From Cannabis sativa (taxonomy: Eukaryota > Streptophyta > Magnoliopsida > Rosales > Cannabaceae), in NCBI RefSeq assembly GCF_029168945.1, contig NC_083605.1, positions 21,899,280 through 21,963,279 on the forward strand: DNA of 64,000 nt, in the 5' to 3' direction. Numbering within the stretch: position 1 is the first letter of the stretch; each line of letters starts with the position of its first letter. The notes under the pieces were generated by a model. It did not search any database. It was given only the letters and a program-made list of their open reading frames with translations, and was not told the origin of the DNA. A program made the translations under genes and the position numbers. This document shows positions 13,350 to 26,883 of the stretch, in pieces.

Positions 13350-14132
13350 TTTTTTTAACCAAAAAATTAACTTTTATTAAATCAAATCAGCTACTAAAGT
13401 AGCTTCCAAACCAGTAGGGACATAACCCCCGTAGGAAACACAGCTAGGAATAGAACCATAAGAACGAGCTAAAAAGTTAGTCACCTGGTTCCTAAACCGT
13501 TTAACAAAATTAATTGAAATAGGAAACAAATGAGAGGATTGCATAAGAGCAACACAGTCCGTGATTAAAAGTCCCACCGGAGACAACAACCGCTTCTTCT
13601 ATTGCACAACTATCACCAGCAACAGCGAGTCCGACTCCATAACCACACCAACAGACACACACCCCTCTACCCACCTCCCCTTCACCCAACTGAGCGCCTC
13701 CTTCAACGCCATAGCTTCAGCCATAAACAGGTCGGGTTGACCATAAGTTAATCGCCAAGGCATTAATGAATAAATCATTATGATCCCGAGCAATCCAACC
13801 CAAACCAAGACTATTATCATCCTCAAAGACAACAACATCACAATTAACCTTTATCTCACCAAAACGAGGTTTAGCCCATTGCTCACACTCGTTTTGTATT
13901 CAGACTAGAAACTGGCGAAGCAACTCTATTTTCTAATTGAGCATTCATCCAAGAATCAAGGTAAGTAATTGCAGCATTCACCACCCTCTCTAACGACAAA
14001 GCCTTATTACTCCACACCAAGTCATTACGAGCTCCCCAAACTCCCCCAAAGAAGCATAGCAAGCCTCTCAAAACGATCCATAGGCTGAAACTTACAAACA
14101 TTATCAAACCAGCTGCCAAAAACAGCAGCTTC
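13350..14132 (-). pseudogene. LINE retrotransposon, 3' piece (RNase H-like C-terminus)
   Basis: This is the 3' third of a plant L1-type LINE read on the - strand. 14119-13883 gives GVWGARNDLVWSNKALSLER and LDSWMNAQ, the link before the RNase H domain. After frameshifts, 13841-13377 gives a plant RVT_3/RNase H-like domain (AEAMALKEALSW, VMESDSLL, and a C-terminal VPTGLEATLVADLI) with stop at 13377. A short A-rich run on the - strand at about 13350 marks the likely 3' end. The piece continues the reading of the piece at 26095-26883 across the Copia element E1. Several frameshifts make it non-functional. Confidence 0.85.
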
Positions 14133-15992
14133 TGTTAGGTTTTATGCCCTAAATAAAACTCATTTCAATATAATCAGATTTACTTATTAATAAAGATCAG
14201 AAATAACATTTTATGTTGCATGGTTCACATGATTTATTTTATGACTATATATATAATGTATGAATTCTATTTAAGTCCAGAACATATGAATTTATTAATG
14301 ATTATAGTGTTGTCAGCACAGTGGAATATAATCTTAATTATATGTTCGAAAGTTTATTCCCTGATTTATCAGTTCACTGGATTTAGACTGACATGATAAT
14401 CAACGATAGGTATTCTTACACCTTGGATAAATGTTATGTCCTTTCCAGGGTATTGGCAAAGTTTACCAGTATCGGATGTATGGAGTATACATCGGAAGGG
14501 ACCGATATTGAACTTTGATTAGATATATTAAAATTTACCGTAATATCTATTCAATTCAATATCACCCGTTGATCCTAGATCAAATGATCTTAATCTTGAT
14601 ATGTTTAGGTTCGATCTCAAGAGTATTATACATGTTCTTTGATTTGTTAGTTAAGCCTACTTTTGGGTCAGGGTGATACGTACATTTTGGGAACATGATA
14701 GTATAATTGAGTGGGAGCGCTAACATAAATATGGACTCTATAACTTCTATAGGAATTTAGAAGTGAAACGATGATATCCTTCGAGCTTGGCTAAACAGAG
14801 ATAATTGGTGGAGATCTCATTTCACTTCGCTGAAATTTCATTTATACGGAGCTAAGTGTTTTAAGGATAAAACACATTGAAGGTGTAACGGTAATTTAGT
14901 GCCTATTCAATGTAGATCATCTATTAGAGGGTCGTTGATCAAATTAGGATTATAACAATGGATAACTAATAGCGTATCTATATCGTGGAACATATAGAGC
15001 GTTCTATATGACTGAGAGTGCAATTCCAAGTTCTAAGTGTGGATTCAATAAGGAATTAATAAGTTAGGGAATTTACTTGGTAAATTCGATTCGACTTCTT
15101 GGAAGCTCGGTTTATATAGGCCCATGGTCCCCATACTAGTTGAGACCATACTGCTTGTATGACTCAGTTAATTGATTTTGATTAATCAATTATAATTCTA
15201 AAGTTAGACTATGTCTACTCTATGAATTTTCACTAAGCAAGGGCAAAATTGTAAAGAAAAGAGATTCTAGGTTTATTTATTAATTATGAGACTTTATATG
15301 TCTAATTAATAAATATATTAAATGACAATATTATTTAATAATTAATTTTTAGTTATTAAATAATAGGAATTGGCATTTAAGTGGTTAAATTAGAAAATTG
15401 GCGTTTTTAAGAAATTGGGATGGAAAAATGATAAAATGACAAAATTGCAAAGTGGGCCCAATCCAACATCCTATGGCCGGCCACACTAAGCATTTACCAT
15501 TTATTTTTCTATTATTTTAATGCCAAATACATCTAAGTTAAACCTAGGTGGTTACCTATAAATAGGTAGTGATGGCTTCAAGAAAAAGATGATGCATCTC
15601 ATTTCTTCAGAGAAAATCTTCTAGCCGCCACCTTCTCTCTTCTTTTCTTCTTCAATTTCGAAATCCTTGAGTGATAAAGTAGTGCCCACACGCATCAAGT
15701 GGTATCTCAATCATAGTGTGTAAGACCGTAGGAGATTCCAAACAACAAGAAGGAGAATCAGCATCAAAGGAAGGAGAAAAAGAGATTCAGGTTCAGATCT
15801 TGGTGATGCTCTGCTACAGAAAAGAATCAAGGGCTAGAGATCTGAACGGAAGGAGTCATTATATTCTGCTGCACGCAATGTAAGATTTCCTAAACTTTAT
15901 ATGTGTATATTTCATTGTTTTAGAATTCATATTAGGATGTTAATGAAACATACATGGTAGTAAATCTAGATCCTGGTAAAATATTTCCAACA
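14133..15992 (+). repeat. E1 5' LTR
   Basis: The LTR begins TGTTAGGTTTTATGCCC and ends ATATTTCCAACA. It carries a TATA box CTATAAATAG at 15556-15565, and about 80 bp upstream of that the palindrome TGGCCGGCCA (15474-15483). Confidence 0.92.
15556..15565 (+). promoter_or_regulatory. TATA box of the Copia LTR
   Basis: CTATAAATAG, conserved at the same place in the inverted solo LTR (near 17328-17340). In the E1 3' LTR it has become TAATAAATAG. Confidence 0.65.
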
Positions 15993-15994
15993 GC

Positions 15995-16007
15995 TGGCCT
16001 CAGAGCC
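15995..16007 (+). other. E1 primer binding site
   Basis: TGGCCTCAGAGCC starts two bases after the 5' LTR. It is a two-substitution variant of the TGGTATCAGAGC type complementary to plant initiator Met-tRNA. Confidence 0.8.
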
Positions 16008-16411
16008 ATGGTAATGATTTACTTTCATGAAATATGAATTAAAACGATGTTATGTGTTGATTTGGATGGTTTCATGTGGTTTATGTGCTTATTTGATGAT
16101 AGTTTAGAAATCGCAATATATGTTACTGAAATATTTCTTATTTCGATCTGGAATTATTTTTTCTAGAAAGTAGACAAAAAAAAATAAATTTAGGCTTTTA
16201 CAGATTCTAATTTGGATTTTTTATGAATTAGTTATGATTTTTTGAAGTTGAACGAAAATATCAGGGTTTGAAAGCACACTCCCGTGCGCGCATGGGACAA
16301 AATCCCTTCAGACAAAGCCTTGTCCGAAGCATACCCTTGTCCCGCCCGTGTTCCTCGGTCAGATAGGCTGCATGCAGCCTTGATGCTCGGTCAGACACCC
16401 CAATCCGCGCG

Positions 16412-16440
16412 CGCAGGGGTATGTAATGCATACCCCTGTG
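16412..16440 (+). other. E1 leader stem-loop
   Basis: The arm CAGGGGTATG (16414-16423) pairs with CATACCCCTG (16429-16438) around the loop TAATG. A G-U and a C-G pair extend it. It sits in a local GC-rich island (16270-16445) about 420 bp after the primer binding site. E2 has a different-sequence stem at the matching place. Confidence 0.7.
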
Positions 16441-16885
16441 CCTCAAACTTGTTTTCGTCATAACTTTTGATTCAAAAATCGTTTTTCATTGAAACAAAAG
16501 CCAATTTTTAGTAGAATTTTGTGTAGAATCTGAATTTTCAATCAAAATCTAATTGTCAGAATAAATTAATTTTTATTAATTTTTTAATTAATTAAAATTA
16601 GTTTCTGATATTAGTAGGCTTTGAATTTTAAAAATTTGATTTCTCACAGAGGAGCCTTATGGTTAACTTTGAAATTTTAGATTATTTTATTTATTTTAAT
16701 TATAAGATCAGATATTATTTTTTATTAAAATTTGAATGATCTTACTTTGATATTAAAATATTATCTTTTAAAATAATCTTGTTCAAATTTCAAAGTTTGC
16801 TAACCATATCATATATTTTTTTTTTCAAATTTGTTATTTTTTGAAATATATTTTATTAATTAAAATTATAAGATTAGGAATATGT

Positions 16886-18765
16886 TGTTGGATATATTTT
16901 ACCAGGATCTAAATTTACTAACAAGTATGTTTCATTAACATCCTAATATGAATTCTAAAATAATGAAATAAACACATATAAAGTTTAGTAAACCTTACAT
17001 TGGGTGCAGCGGAATATAATGACTCCTTCCGTTCAGATATCTAGCCCTTGATTCCTTTCTGTAGCAGAGCATTATCAATATCTGAACCTGGATCTCTTTC
17101 TCTCCTTCCTTTGATGCTGAATCTCCTTCTTGTTGGTTGTTTTTCCACAGTCTTACACACTATGATTGAGATACCACTTGATGTGTGTGGGCACTCACTC
17201 ATTCACTCAAGGATTTCGAAAATTTAGAGAAGAAAAGAGAAGGGAAGAGGTTCGGCCTATAGAGAAAAGATAGAGGCTCAGTTTTCATCTGACAGAAGTT
17301 CAGTTTGAATGAGAGCCATCACTATCTATTTATAGGTAACCACCTAGGTTTAGGTTAAAATTATTTGGCATTAAAATAATGAAAAAATAAATGATAAATC
17401 CCATAAAGTGTGGCCGGCCATGGGCTTGGATAATGGGCCTCACTTATGCAATTTTGCTGTTTTATCATTCCTGCATCTGATTTTCTCAAAAATGCCAATT
17501 TTTCAAATTCAACCATTTAAATGCCAATTCTAATTATTTAATAACTAAAAATTAATTATTAAATAATATTGTCATTTAATATATTTATTAATTAGACATA
17601 TAAAGTCTCTTAATTAATAAATAAACCTAGAATCTCTTTTCTTTACAATTTCGCCCTTGCTTAGTGAAAATTCACAAAGTAGACATAGTCTAACTTTAGA
17701 ATTATAATTGATTAATCAAAATCAATTAACTGAGTCTTACAAGCAGTATGGTCTCAACTAGTATGGGGTTCATGAGTCTATATATCCGAGCTTCCAATAA
17801 GCAGATCAAGAATTTATATCTTAAATTAACTGACTTATTAATTCTTCGTTGAATCCACGCATAGAACTTAGAATTGCACTCTCAGTATATAGAACGTTCT
17901 ATATGTTCCACGATATAGACACGTCATTAGTTATCCATTGTTATAACCCTAATGTGATCAATGATCCTCTATATAGATGATTTACACTGTAAAGGGATTA
18001 AATTACCGTAACACCCTACAATGTATTTTATCCTTAAAACACTTAACCCTGTATAAATGATATTTCAGCTAAGTGAAATGAGATCTCCACCATTTATTTT
18101 CGTTTGGTTAAGCTCGAAGGAAATCATCCTTTACTTTCTATTCGCCAGATAGAAGCTATAGATTCCATATTTATGTTAGCGCTCCCACTCAATTGCACTA
18201 CCGTGTTCCCAAAATGTACGTATCACCCTGACCCAAAAGTAGGCTTAACTAACAAATCAAAGAACACGAATAACACTCTTGAGATTGAACCTAATCATAT
18301 CAGGATTAAGATCATTTGATCTAGGATCAACAGGTGATATTGAATTGAATAGATATTACGGTAAATTCTAATATATCTAATCAAAGTTCAATATCGGTCC
18401 CTTCTAATGTATACTCCATACATTTGATGCTGGTAAATTTTGCCAATGCCCTGGAAAGGACATAACACTTATCCAAGGTGTAAGAATACCTATCGCTGAT
18501 TATCATGTCAGTCTAAATCCAGTGAACTGACAAATCAGGGAATAAACTTTCGAACATATAATTAAGATTATATCCACTGTGTTGACAACACTATAATCAT
18601 TAACAAATTGATATGTTTTGGACTTAAATAGAATTCATACATTATATAAATAATCATGAAATAAATCATGTGAACCATGCAACATTAAATGTTATTTCTG
18701 ATCTTTATTAATAAGTAAATCTGATTATATTAAAATGAGTTTTATTTAGGGCATAAAACCCAACA
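16886..18765 (-). mobile_element. Inverted solo LTR of the E1 Copia family, nested in E1
   Basis: This 1880-bp LTR lies opposite to E1 and is flanked on both sides by the 5-bp duplication TATGT (16881-16885, 18766-18770). It starts TGTTGGATATATTTTACC and ends CATAAAACCCAACA in window orientation. It keeps the TATA box and TGGCCGGCCA (17411-17420). Internal sequence was lost, most simply by LTR-LTR recombination. An 18-base palindrome centred on GAACGTTC lies near 17886-17903. Confidence 0.92.
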
Positions 18766-18770
18766 TATGT

Positions 18771-21700
18771 TAGGTTTAACATTTTATCTTATTGGACATT
18801 TTTTTTTATTAAAATTATATTTTGGCAAAAATAATATGAAATTTGAAAAATTAGTTAGTTTAGTTTGATTAGATATTTTACGGTTTCAAACCATAAATTT
18901 TTCAAACTTATTATTATTATTTTTTTAAAAAAATATTCTAACCATATAAAATATCTTATTTTTTCAATTAGTTTATTTATGTAATATTTAAATTTATTAA
19001 ATTATAAGACTTAGAATATAATAATGAAATATCTAAATTTAAAATTCAAGATATTTTATTATATTATCTTATTAGAAATTTTAAATAAATTTAAATTTTG
19101 AATAAACTTGATATTTGAAAAATTGGTTAGATATTTTTGATTTTTTGTTAGAATTTAGGATATTTAGGAGTTTATTGAATTTTGAATTTTTTCAAATATT
19201 CTCTAACAACCTAGTTTGAATTCTAGTTAAGATATTTATTTTAAAATTTAATTTAATTTTTAATTTTAAAATTGAGATATTTTAGCTTACTTTTCAGATA
19301 TTCCAGATCAGTTATTTGTTTGTATTGTTTGTTTATATATTAATATACAAATTTTTTTTGCAAACCTATTACTTATTTGATCTAAATTGCTATGATTAAC
19401 TTGTTAACAGATCCAATCATCTGATTTTAATCATAGTCCAATTGTCAATAGATCTCATAAATAATTTGTAACAGGTAAATTTTTGCAATTTCTTTCATCT
19501 GTGTAAACCTAGTAACATGATAGGGCCCATCCAAATCATTTTGACCTGTGTGAGCCTATATGTTTGCTATTGGGCTTAGATACATATAGGAAGTCCATTT
19601 AAGTTTTACTAAGTAAATGGACTAGGTTGCTAAAATAAATTTTGACATAAGTAAATTTATTTAGGCCCAATTAGATTTGGGCTTATTCAATGAATAACAA
19701 TTGTTTATTTAAAGGTTAAATTTCTCTCTTTTGGGCCTTGTGTGAGAGTTGAGGGCCAATAGAAGTGAGTACGACATACTGAACCCAGCTCCCCCTCACA
19801 TGAACTACCTCAATTGTGAAGGCCCATTTGCCTTATTTAAATAATTGTATTAGGTTAATTATATTATTCTAACCTAATTAAAATTGAATTAGCAACATAA
19901 TTAACTTTTAAAATATATGAATTTTTTTTTTCATTTAATATTTTAAAGTTAATTTTAGAAAAACACTTAGTTAATGATATATATATTCTAGATAGTTATT
20001 TCTAGTACTAATTATATTTTTTAATATTTAATTAGGAAAATATCATAGATTGTGAAATTAATTGTTTAATAATTAATTTTGGTACAATCTAAGTTAAGTA
20101 TATTTTTCCTAGTATTAAATTAGAATTAATAATTAAGTCTTCTCTATACTTAATTATTTATTTCTTTAATTTAATACATTTAATTAAATTGAAAATTTAA
20201 ATATTTAAGTTGATTTTCATCGTGATACTTAAAATATTATTATTTTCATGTTATTTAATTAAAATTGAAAATTATTTTAAGTTTGAAATTTTATTTCTAA
20301 ATAACTTAAATTTGAATAATTTTCAAAATGTATTTTATTTTATTAATCTTTTTCCCACAATTTCAAAATTGCATTTCTTAAATGCAGAAATTTTGAATTT
20401 TATTTGAAAAATAGATTAAAGTTGAAAATTATTTATTTTAATATTGGACCAACTTAAATCAATGATTTTTTTTATTTAATGATTAATTAAAAATAAATGA
20501 ATTAAAATATATTAAATTAGAAATTGAATTAATTAGTCAAAGAAAATCTAGATAAATATTATCTGTTTTGCTTGAAGTATTTTTCTAGTGTATTTAAATA
20601 AATAGAAAATTAATATTTAAGTTGATTTTCATCATGATACTTAAATATTTGAAATTTTTCTTTAATATTTAATTAAATAGGAAAATTATATTTTTTGTTG
20701 TAAATTAATTTTATTAATTAATTTTGGGGCAACATAAAATTAGAATAATTTTTTTCCAGGATTTATTTTTATTTTATTTTAACAAGCAATTTCGAAAATT
20801 GTATTCTTAAATACTTCAATTTTTCGAAATGCAATATATATTTATAGAAAATTAAATTTGAGTTGTAAATTAATTTAAATTAATTTTGAAACAACTTAAA
20901 TTGAATAATTTTCTAAATATTTATTGGAAATTATTACTAAGATGGAAATAATTCATGTTATTTTCATATCCATTTAAGTAAAATTTATAAATATTAAATT
21001 AAAATTTATATTTAGAATTTTTCATTCTAAATTGAAAATTTTCATTAAATAAATATATATATTTAAAATAAATTGATTACAATAAATATTAGAAGAAAAT
21101 ACACTTTAAATAATGAGCTTTATTATTAGGACATTCGATCTCCATTGTTGGTTTTACATAGGTTGTGTTTTAGTGAGTAATCCTCCCTAATGGAGGAACG
21201 TTCATTAGCAAGTTAGCACCGTTTAATCTCGAAAGATAAGTATATTTGTAAGTGTTTTATATAGTATTGATCACCCTAATGGTGGCGACTGTATTTGACT
21301 TACAAAATATGAAACAATGGTGGAAGCTCATAAGATAGAATAGCCTTGACTCTCGCCTAAAAAGGACAACGCGGAATTCCAATCTTGATCGAATAAAAGG
21401 TTGCTAGAATGTTTATCATTTTAGATGAGCTGACAACTCTATTCAATGGATGGTATCACCGACTCTCGCCTAAACGGGACACTGATATCAGTTTGTTGAA
21501 GACCTTGGAAATTATTTAGGATTGTGTGTTTTAGTATTTTCACTTATCATTCCTACTTGTTATATGTTTAATAATTTCTGAATTGTGTATGAATTTATAT
21601 TGAACCATGTTATTTTCTGTTATTAAATTGTAGTTTAATTTTGAATCTTCATTGTTGGTCTAACTTGGTTTGTTGTTCTAATGGGATAAATCCCTAATGG

Positions 21701-22400
21701 ATTGTCACCATTAGACAAACATAATAGTGTTAGATCTCGAAAGATAAATATTGTAAATGCAACGTCTAGCTGTTCATCAATTGATGACACCTTAGACTAG
21801 TATTTACAATATGAAACAAGAAGATTGTACAAATAAGATTACTTTGACTCTCAAGGCATCGTTGAATTCTTATTTTTTTTTTTTTAAAAAACCAAAATTA
21901 TCCTAATTCCTCTTAGCTTATTCATTTCGAATTAGCTCAATAACATATCATTAGATGAATGGTCTATAAATCATTTCATGTCATTATATTTTCTCTTAAG
22001 AAATTAAATGACACATATGATTATATTTCCGAAATTCTATCCTAAAATGATATAAATCCTCAATCTTAGAAATCTCCTACTTGTATGTCAAATTAGTCTT
22101 AGAGTTAGATTAGTAGTGGTGGTCCAAGAAAGAATTACTCATTATACAGTTACACTTTCACAAGTGTTTAATAACCATTTTCTATCAATGGATTCAAACT
22201 GTATGTTAGTATGGAATATGAGTTTAGTATTCTGTGACCAGAATCCACTTGCACTATTCTAAGAACTCTTTGATGTAACTAAACCTAAGTCATCAAAAGA
22301 TACAACCACATATTTTTTTAAATCTATGGCATTTGTATCTTGTTCATAGTGGTTTTGAAAAGATCAATCTCTGCAAAGAGTTAATATGCCTATATCCACT
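18771..22400 (+). other. E1 long AT-rich leader with conserved islands
   Basis: There is no coding sequence. Two islands match the E2 leader closely in an otherwise diverged AT background: 19500-19830 (with a GTGAGAGTT...GAAGGCCCATTTGCC block) and 21110-21500 (with two copies of CTCTCGCCTAAACGGGAC-like sequence). A diverged duplicate of the second island follows at about 21650-21850. Confidence 0.65.
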
Positions 22401-24120
22401 GAAAATAAGTTCATCTCATTCGCAGATGGATGTACATTCAGGGGTGGATATGAGTTTTTCGTTATATTCTTAAAACGATCACTCTAGATTTTACCTTATG
22501 CAAAAGAAATTTGAAATGTTTGAAATTTCATGAATTTCTAGCAATGGTGAAAAACCATTAAGGTAAGTGGTTAAAGATCTTGCGAACTGATAGGGGTAGA
22601 GAAATAGTTAGTAGATATGCAGTTCAAAGATCATTAAGTTGGTTTTGAATTATATCCAAACTTACCTCCCCAGAAATTCGATTTGCATATTGATGATTAG
22701 TTACTAGTCGTTGCCTAAATCCTTCTATGGTAATACAATTTCAGAATGATGCAATGGTTGAGTACTTAGTGTAAACCATTACTAGATTCATGGATGACCT
22801 AATCAAAAAGCTAGAACTGTTAACCATGGTTTGCATGTTTGTTAGCTATTCTAAGTGATTAGGGGTGGAACATCCCATAGTCAATAGATAAGAAAGTGTT
22901 TGTTTAAACAAATACTAATCTTCTAAGAAAATGACTAAGTCTGAAAATAAAGTAGCAAATAAATGAGATAATTTTTTTTGATTCCATAAGTGTTCTATCA
23001 TCTTATTTGATACAAGATGATTTCACTGCCTCTGTTGTCTTGACACAACCGAAGAGGTCAATACCATTTAGTTTTCTTAGACATAATTCACGGTACCTTG
23101 TCGTAGTGGGAGAGTTTCAAGGAACTTCACTTCTTATGACTTGGAAGACACTAGTGATTAAAATTCATTGTAAGTTTAAACAAGTAATGGATTGTCAAGA
23201 TAAGAAACTAAGAAGAAAAGCCAATAGAACTATGGTTTGATCCATTCACATGGAATAACCTAAAGTTTTCTATTACAAGGACATAAAAGGAAATTTCCGT
23301 TAATAAGTCTATTCAATGGACTTAACAAAACTTCTTGTTCCTAGTATTATAGGTTTGAGTTTATCTAAGCCTATGGCTTGTAGTATACCTGGTAATTACT
23401 TACTCTAATGCAAGCAACTTACTTTAGTAAGATGCTGAAGCATTTTCTTTCTAATGGCAATCTACAGAAGCTTCTCGACTTCTAGGCATAGATTTTATTT
23501 ATCTAAGGAAAAAGTCTCAACTATTCCAAAAAAGATAAAGCCATGAAAGAATTTCTTAAATCAACATTGAGAGGTCTCAGATATGCTTTAGTATGCCTTA
23601 GACCAGACACCTACTGTTGAGTGGGAGTAATGAGTAGGTATCAGATTAATCCAGGAAAGGAACATTGGAAGAAATTCAAGTAAATCTTAAGATTAAGAAG
23701 AGGAACTATATGTTAGTCGATAAGGGTGTGTTTAAAACTCTTAGACTACACCACATCAGATTTCGAGACTTGCCTTTGTGCTAGAAAGTCTGCTGATAAA
23801 ATGGTGATTACTCTGGGGGTGGAATAGTGATTTTGGAGAAGTGTAAAAACCTATCTGAAGTCTCTAGGTCTACCAGAGAGAGACTGAATGTTAAAGTTGG
23901 AGGAAAGGTACTTATTCAGTCTAAGGAAAGTTCTATACATTTGTGGCACCGTTCCAACTTGTCTTAACTACTAGTGTTATTTCCTGATTAACTAAAAGTA
24001 ATTGCCAAAAGTATAGAATCCAGTATCCCAAGAGAGTAGACATATAGAGAGGAATTTCATAATATCAAGGATTTTGTGATTAAAGAAGAGTAATGGTGGA
24101 GAAAAGGTTGTGGTTAATTC
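22400..24120 (+). pseudogene. E1 Copia pol remnant (integrase, RT, RNase H)
   Basis: Stops and frameshifts are frequent. The order of recognisable phrases fits Ty1/Copia: an integrase-like segment around 22580-22690, RT palm and Copia RT C-terminal phrases around 23400-23700, then an RNase H-like stretch around 23750-23870. No reading frame longer than about 80 codons survives. Confidence 0.6.
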
Positions 24121-24234
24121 AACCTGTCAGATCCTATTACGATGAGTATACTACTACTACCCTTTATTTGTATATCAAGGTGTTGAGATTATTTGAAATG
24201 CACATTTTGTTTTATATTAGTGCAAGTGGGAGTT

Positions 24235-26094
24235 TGTTGGGTTTTATGCCCTAAATAAAACTCATTTCAATATAATCAGATATACTTATTAATAAAGATC
24301 AGAAATAACATTTTATGTTGCATGGTTCACATGATTTATTTCATGATTATATATATAATGTAAGAATTCTATTTAAGTCCAGAACATATGAATTTGTTAA
24401 TGATTATAGTGTTGTCAGCACGGTAGAATATAATCTTAATTATATGTTCGAAAGTTTATTTCCTGATTTGTCAGTCCTTTGGATTTAAACTGACATGATA
24501 ATCAGCGATAGGTATTCTTACACCTTGGATAAGTGTTATGTTCTTTCTAGGGCATTGACAAAGTTTACTAGTATCGGATGTATGGAGTATACATCGGAAG
24601 GGACCGATATTGAACTTTGATGAGATATATTAAAATTTACTGTAATATCTATTCAATTCAATATCACCCGTTGATCCTAGATCAAATGATCTTAATCCTG
24701 ATATGTTTAAGTTCGATCTCAAGAGTATTATACATGTTCTTTGATTTGTTAGTTAAGCCTACTTTTGGGTCAGGGTGATACGTACATTTTGGGAACTTGA
24801 TAGTATAATTGAGTGCGAGCGCTAACATAAATATGGAGTCTATAACTTCTATAGGAATTTAGAATTGAAACGATGATATCCTTCGAGCTTGGCTAAACAG
24901 AGATAAATGGTGGAGATCTCATTTCACTTTGCTGAAATATCATTTATACGGAGCTAAGTGTTTTAAGGATAAAATACATTAAAGGTGTAACGGTAATTTA
25001 GTGCCTATTCAATGTAGATCATCTATTAGAGGGTCGTTGATCAAATTAGGATTATAACAATGGATAACTAATAGCGTATCTATATCGTGGAACATATAGA
25101 GCGTTCTATATGACTGAGAGTGCAATTCCAAGTTCTAAGTGTGGATTCAATAAGGAATTAATAAGTTAGGGAATTTACTTGGTAAATTCGGTTCGACTTA
25201 TTGGAAGCTCACTTTATATAGGCCCATGGTACCCATACTAGTTGAGACCATACTGCTTGTAAGACTCACTTAATTGATTTTGATTAATCAATTATAATTC
25301 TAAAGTTAGACTATGTCTACTTTTTGAATTTTCACTAAGCAATGACGAAATTGTAAAGAAAAGAGATTCTAGGTTTATTTATTAATTAAGAGACTTTATA
25401 TGTCTAATTAATAAATATATTAAATGACCATATTATTTAATAATTAATTTTTAGTTATTAAATAATAGGAATTGGCATTTAAGTGGTTAAATTAGAAAAT
25501 TGGCATTTTTGAGAAATTGGGATGAAAAAATGATAAAATGGTAAAATTGCAAAGTGGGCCCAATCCAACATCCTATGGCCGACCACACTAAGCATTTACC
25601 ATTTATTTTTTTATTATTTTAATGCCAAATAAATCTAAGTTAAACCTAGGTGGTTACTAATAAATAGGTAGTGATGGCTTTAGGAAAAAGATGATGCATC
25701 TCATTCCTTCTGAGAAAATCTTCTAGCCGCCACCTTCTCTCTTCTTTTCTTCTTCAATTTCGAAATCCTTGAGTGATAGAGTAGTGCCCACACACATCAA
25801 GTGGTATCTCAATCATAGTGTGGAAGATAGTAGGAGATTCCAAACAACAAGAAGGAGAATCAACATCAAAGGAAGGTGAGAAAGAGATCCAGGTTCAGAT
25901 CTTTGTGATGCTCTGCTACAGAAAGGAATGAAGGGCTAGAGATCTGAACGGAAGGAGTCATTATATTCCGTTGCACCCAATGTAATGTTTCCTAAACTTT
26001 ATATGTGTTTATTTCATTGTTTTAGAATTCATATTAGGATGTTAATGAAACATACATGGTAGTAAATCTAGATCCTGGTAAAATATTTCCAACA
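24235..26094 (+). repeat. E1 3' LTR
   Basis: This 1860-bp LTR equals the 5' LTR in length and is preceded by the polypurine tract AAGTGGGAG (24224-24232). The TGGCCGGCCA palindrome is damaged here (a CCGG has become CCGA), and the TATA box is changed. Confidence 0.92.
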
Positions 26095-26883
26095 GCTTCA
26101 CCTCCTCCAACCACCCCTCCCAGCCCCCTGTCAAGACAACTCTTAGTAAAAGAGCAGCTAACCATTATATGATAAATTGTCTCATCCTCACGGTTACACA
26201 TCAGACACAATCTGCTCACATACACCCTTTTAGACCGCAGAGACATAAGAATAGGGAGACAATTAGTAAGACCCCGCCAAAGAAACTTCTTCACCTTAGG
26301 TGGCATTTTTAAGTTTCAAAACTTCCTCCAAAAACACGAATTGTCTTGAGTATTCCACCTACCATTGCTTACCTGTAAGGCGTGACAAGAACTTTTGACA
26401 GAATAATCCCCATAAGTCTCTAACATCCAAGACCAAGCATCCTCAACCAAAGAAGGAGACAACGGAATACGACAGATCAAATCAATATCCCTTTGAACAA
26501 ATAAATCTTGAAGTACTTCCTCATCCCACTCAAAGGAATCCACTTTTAATAAGTTATTGATCTTATAATCGTGGAGAGCCACTTGAGTAGAGATAACATA
26601 GGGATTTTCTTTGCATGGAAGCCATGGTTGATTCAAAATCAGTATAGAAAAATTAGCTCCAACACGCCATCTCGCACCCATCTTAACCACAGTTTTTGCC
26701 TCTAGAATACTTCGCCAAACGTAGCTTGGATTAGCACCTAGTTCAACATCAAGGAACGAGGAATGGGGTAATACCTGGCTTTAAAGACCCGAGCCACTAA
26801 GAAACTATTATTCGTCGAAAGTTTCCAACCTTACTTACCTAACATAGCTAAATTAAAATCCCTGAGATTTCGAAACCCAACCT
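26095..26883 (-). pseudogene. LINE retrotransposon, middle piece (linker and zinc-binding RVT region)
   Basis: The - strand reading 26690-26316 (KMGARWRVGANFSILILNQP, then FVQRDIDLICRIPLS, DAWSWMLETYGDYSVKS) is the conserved plant LINE segment after the RT domain. 26306-26034 gives a zf-RVT-like segment (PPKVKKFLWRGLTNCLP, CLMCNREDETIYHIMVSC). At its right edge the - strand reading FRNLRDFNLAMLG continues the RT piece at 36839 across E2. At its left edge it continues into 14132 across E1. In-frame stops are present near the right edge. Confidence 0.85.

Larger units (their letters stand above)
14133..26094 (+). mobile_element. Ty1/Copia LTR retrotransposon E1, decayed, inserted in the LINE
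   Basis: This element is flanked by the 5-bp duplication GCTTC (14128-14132 and 26095-26099) and splits the LINE. It has TG...CA-ended LTRs of 1860 bp, a primer binding site TGGCCTCAGAGCC (cf. initiator-Met tRNA), a polypurine tract AAGTGGGAG before the 3' LTR, and an inverted solo LTR in its leader. The leader before any pol remnant is several kb long and AT-rich. Pol survives only as scattered phrases: an integrase-like LRTDRG near 22580, Copia RT around 23560-23700 (motifs like LRYA and RPD) and RNase H near 23750-23850. The two LTRs differ at about 5% of sites in the stretch I compared, so it is older than E2. Confidence 0.92.

Noticed and set aside
16261..16461. GC-rich 66-codon reading in the E1 leader
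   Set aside because: It coincides with the GC-rich hairpin island. E2 has a comparable island without the same reading, so RNA structure explains it better than coding.
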